The notes under the pieces are model-generated. The model saw nothing but the letters and a program-made list of their open reading frames with translations. It did no database searches and was not told where the DNA came from. A stretch of 7,734 nucleotides of DNA from Gp6-AA40 sp050742535 (GTDB lineage Bacteria; Acidobacteriota; Vicinamibacteria; Vicinamibacterales; UBA2999): positions 1 through 7,734 of the forward strand of contig JBOGIQ010000295.1 in the NCBI GenBank assembly GCA_050742535.1, written 5' to 3'. Made by a program: the position numbers and the translations under genes. Of this stretch, positions 5,774-7,734 are shown one piece after another (position 1 is the stretch's first letter; every line of letters begins with the position of its first letter).

Positions 5774-5862
5774 AGTCCGGCTTCAGCCGGATAACTACCA
5801 CGTCGAGTCCGGCTTCAGCCGGATAACCACCACGTCGAGTCCCGCTTCAGCCGGATAGACCG
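5773..5862. repeat. Three 32-bp tandem repeats, each with a palindromic core
   Basis: GAGTCC begins copies at 5773, 5805 and 5837, an exact 32-base period. Each copy has the core TCCGGCTTCAGCCGGA, with 7-bp arms around TC; the third copy has one arm mismatch (TCCCGCT). The first copy overlaps the last base of the fabI stop, and the array ends against the stop of the convergent gene. Such hairpins between convergent genes could end transcription from both sides or protect 3' ends; there is no clear T-run. Similar short GC-rich palindromes behave as dispersed REP-like elements in other genomes. Confidence 0.85.
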
Positions 5863-6633
5863 CTACACGCGCGGGACGACCCACGCCTCGGTTCGTATGG
5901 CCTCGGCCGGCACGCCGAGCGCCGCCAGCGTCGATACCGACTCGTTGACCATCGCCCGCGGCCCGCAGACGAAGCACAGCGTCCGTGCCGGGTCGTGCAC
6001 GACGCTTTCGAAATGCGATCGGCCGATACGTCCGCGGCCGCCCGCCCACGCCGTGCTGTCGTCCCGCGTGACGGTCTGGTGCAGTTCCAGGCATCCGCGT
6101 GATTCGTGGCCGCGCAGCTCCTCGATGAAGGCAAACTCGTCGCCGTTGCGTGCGCTATAGAGCAGCGACAGGCGGGGTCGCGCGCGTGCCGACGGCAGCC
6201 CAGGTGAAGGCGGGTCGCCGCGCAGTACGTGATCGATCATCGCCCGCAGCGGCGCGATACCCGTACCTCCGGCGACGAAGAGAAGTGGCTGCTCCGGCGG
6301 CTCCACCGGAAGCAGAAAAGAGCCCAGCGGGCCTTCGAGATCGATTGAACTTCCGGGAGCGAGATCCGGGAGGTGGGGACCGAGGGTCCCGTCCGCCTCG
6401 AGTGCGATGAGCAGCTCCAGGGTTCGCGTCTCGGTCGCCTGCTCCGGCGACGACGCGATGGAGTACGGCCTGCGGGGCACTCCGCGCGTTCCGATGAGCA
6501 CCGCCTGACCGGGTCTGAAGTCGAAGGGCTGCTGCCGCAGGTCGAGCGTCAGAAGACGCGAGCGCGGCGTCACCGGTGCCACGCTCACCAGCGGGACGGA
6601 TACCGTTGGCACTAAAGCGAAGTGTACTCGCAC
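5863..6633 (-). CDS. FAD/NAD(P)-binding oxidoreductase of the ferredoxin-NADP+ reductase family
   Basis: This flavoprotein should move electrons between NAD(P)H and a partner protein or substrate. The 256 residues have an N-terminal FAD-binding barrel with RPYSIASS (55-62), the flavin-binding signature, and GPLGSF (101-106). An NAD(P)-binding domain follows with GGTGIAPLRAM (122-132), LLYSARN (157-163), CGPRAM (213-218) and a C-terminal EAW (249-251). There is no [2Fe-2S] ferredoxin domain and no cysteine cluster, so an iron-sulphur partner, if any, is encoded elsewhere. The start is GTG at 6633 with GAGG seven bases upstream; no ATG fits well. It lies 58 bases downstream of the diguanylate cyclase gene on the same strand and is convergent with fabI. 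The physiological partner cannot be told; reductase components of oxygenases and dihydroorotate dehydrogenase PyrK-type subunits are related possibilities. Confidence 0.85.
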   Translation of the reverse strand: MRVHFALVPTVSVPLVSVAPVTPRSRLLTLDLRQQPFDFRPGQAVLIGTRGVPRRPYSIASSPEQATETRTLELLIALEADGTLGPHLPDLAPGSSIDLEGPLGSFLLPVEPPEQPLLFVAGGTGIAPLRAMIDHVLRGDPPSPGLPSARARPRLSLLYSARNGDEFAFIEELRGHESRGCLELHQTVTRDDSTAWAGGRGRIGRSHFESVVHDPARTLCFVCGPRAMVNESVSTLAALGVPAEAIRTEAWVVPRV

Positions 6634-6634
6634 G

Positions 6635-6654
6635 GGCCGACCTCACGGTCGGCC
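6635..6654. repeat. Palindrome overlapping the ribosome site of the reductase gene
   Basis: GGCCGACC and GGTCGGCC form perfect 8-bp arms around the loop TCAC. On the minus strand the loop and the start of the second arm carry the GAGG that serves the GTG start at 6633. The hairpin could therefore hide the ribosome site or reduce read-through from the upstream gene. It may also be a copy of a dispersed repeat. Confidence 0.7.
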
Positions 6655-6691
6655 TCCACCATCGCCGCGGCGTGCCGTGCAACCGAATGCG

Positions 6692-7734
6692 TCAGGCGAC
6701 CGACGCGTCGTACTCCGGAACGGGACCGCTCTCCACGCGGGCGGCGCTGAGCTGCCGCTGCATGTCGCGCCGGCGGGCGCTCTTGTCCTGATACATCCGC
6801 CGGTCGGCGGCGGCGAGCAGCGACTCATAGGTCTCGCCATCGTGCGGGAAGACGGCGGCGCCGACGCTGATCGACATCGGCACCTGCGTGCCGGGCGCCG
6901 GCTCGAAGACGATCTGCTCGACCCCGCGCTGGAGTTCGCGACGTTTGTTCTCCGCCTCGTCGCGGCTGCAGCCCGCGAGCACGATGACGAATTCGTCGCC
7001 GGCATACCGGGCGCACACGTCGTAGGGACGCACCAGCGCGCGCAGGACGTTGGAAACCTCGCGCAGCGCGCGATCGCCTGCGTGATGGCCGTAGGTGTCG
7101 TTGATGTCCTTGAACCCGTTCAGGTCGAGCACCAGGATCGAGACCTCGGCGCCGAGCCGGTGCGTCCGCGCCAGCTCACGCGTCAGGTGACGGAACATGA
7201 ACCGCGTGTTCGGAAGGCCGGTGAGCGGGTCGGTCAGGGATGCCTCGTGGGTCTGGTCGAATACGATCGCGTTGCGGATCACCGCAGACGCCTGTTCGCA
7301 CACACGGTCCAGCAGGCGGCGGTGATCATCGCAATAGAAGGCTTCGGCTGTGTGGTAAACGGCAAGCACCCCGATCACGGCGTTGCCGGAGATGAGCGGG
7401 CAGACCAGTGCCGACTCCAGAGTGGTCTGGAGCACTGAACCCGCGGCGTTGAAATCCGCGCTCGGACGTCCGTTGACGAGCGGACGCCGGTTGCGGGCGA
7501 CCCATCCGGTCAATCCCTGACCGTTCTTCAGCACCAGTTGCTGCAGGAGCTCCGCGTCCGTGCCCGACGCGAAGCGGCACTGCAGCGTGTCATCGTCCTC
7601 GGAGTAGAGGAACAGCGAGCAGGCCGAGAAAGGCACGACGCGACTGAGCTTCGACGCGATGTGGCCCATGGTCTCCGTGACACCGAGGGTCGTCCCCATC
7701 GACTGCGCCAGCTCGTACAGGGCGTAGATCTCTC
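6692..7734 (-). CDS. GAF-domain diguanylate cyclase (5' end beyond the right edge)
   Basis: The protein would make cyclic di-GMP from two GTP in response to a signal sensed by its GAF domain. The frame is open to the window edge: residues upstream of the internal ATG at 7699 read IYALYELAQS and continue a plausible helix, so the true start is outside. Numbering from that ATG, the GAF domain covers about 10-140, a linker helix follows, then GGDEF domain landmarks LTDPLTGLPN (165-174), LDLNGFKDINDTYGHHAGD (191-209) and AGDEF (233-237). The signature is AGDEF rather than GGDEF, a variant known to be compatible with activity. RPYD (224-227), five residues before it, is the RxxD inhibitory site, so product feedback is likely. 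No transmembrane segment is seen in the visible part. Confidence 0.92.
   Translation of the reverse strand, partial: EIYALYELAQSMGTTLGVTETMGHIASKLSRVVPFSACSLFLYSEDDDTLQCRFASGTDAELLQQLVLKNGQGLTGWVARNRRPLVNGRPSADFNAAGSVLQTTLESALVCPLISGNAVIGVLAVYHTAEAFYCDDHRRLLDRVCEQASAVIRNAIVFDQTHEASLTDPLTGLPNTRFMFRHLTRELARTHRLGAEVSILVLDLNGFKDINDTYGHHAGDRALREVSNVLRALVRPYDVCARYAGDEFVIVLAGCSRDEAENKRRELQRGVEQIVFEPAPGTQVPMSISVGAAVFPHDGETYESLLAAADRRMYQDKSARRRDMQRQLSAARVESGPVPEYDASVA

Noticed and set aside
5773..5862. CRISPR array
   Set aside because: The 32-base units are directly adjacent with no unique spacers between repeats, and no cas genes are nearby.
5795..6094. Minus-strand open frame ending with an RLKPD-like peptide
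   Set aside because: It is read through the 32-bp repeats and overlaps the real reductase gene in another frame.

Overview
The window is high-GC bacterial DNA, densely coding on both strands. The organism cannot be named from the sequence alone. The mix of a divergent arginine cluster, a FabI-type enoyl reductase, a Cys/RGG-like hypothetical protein and palindromic intergenic repeats such as TCCGGCTTCAGCCGGA suggests an acidobacterium of the Vicinamibacteria type. That placement is inference.

Region 1 (1-3893) is an arginine biosynthesis locus around one divergent control region. On the minus strand argC runs leftward into argB, which is cut by the window edge; their stop and start codons overlap. 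On the plus strand lie argR, a 241-residue ArgG-like gene and argH, also tightly packed. The shared intergenic region (1230-1336) holds two ARG-box-like palindromes 20 bp apart. They lie directly over a good sigma70-type promoter for argCB, so ArgR probably senses arginine and represses here. The gene in the usual argG place aligns with argininosuccinate synthase at both ends but lacks the ATP- and substrate-binding motifs and about 40% of the length. It is an apparent pseudoenzyme kept in frame and translationally coupled to argH, and it is the most unusual gene in the window.

Region 2 (3894-5002) holds a gap with a heptamer microsatellite and hairpins, then a 248-residue protein of unknown function. 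That protein has a small Cys/His N-terminal module, an acidic middle and a Gly/Arg/Gln-rich tail like those of RNA-binding proteins. The following gap is filled by a 146-bp imperfect inverted repeat built from heptamers. The ribosome binding site of the next gene lies at its right edge.

Region 3 (5003-5862) is a FabI-type enoyl-ACP reductase followed by three 32-bp tandem palindromic repeats. These occupy the whole gap before the convergent neighbour.

Region 4 (5863-7734, minus strand) has a GAF-GGDEF diguanylate cyclase, cut by the right edge, and then a flavoprotein of the ferredoxin-NADP+ reductase family. A strong palindrome between the two overlaps the flavoprotein's ribosome binding site. 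No RNA genes, CRISPR arrays, transposases or phage genes were seen, and no gene-free stretch exceeds 300 bases.
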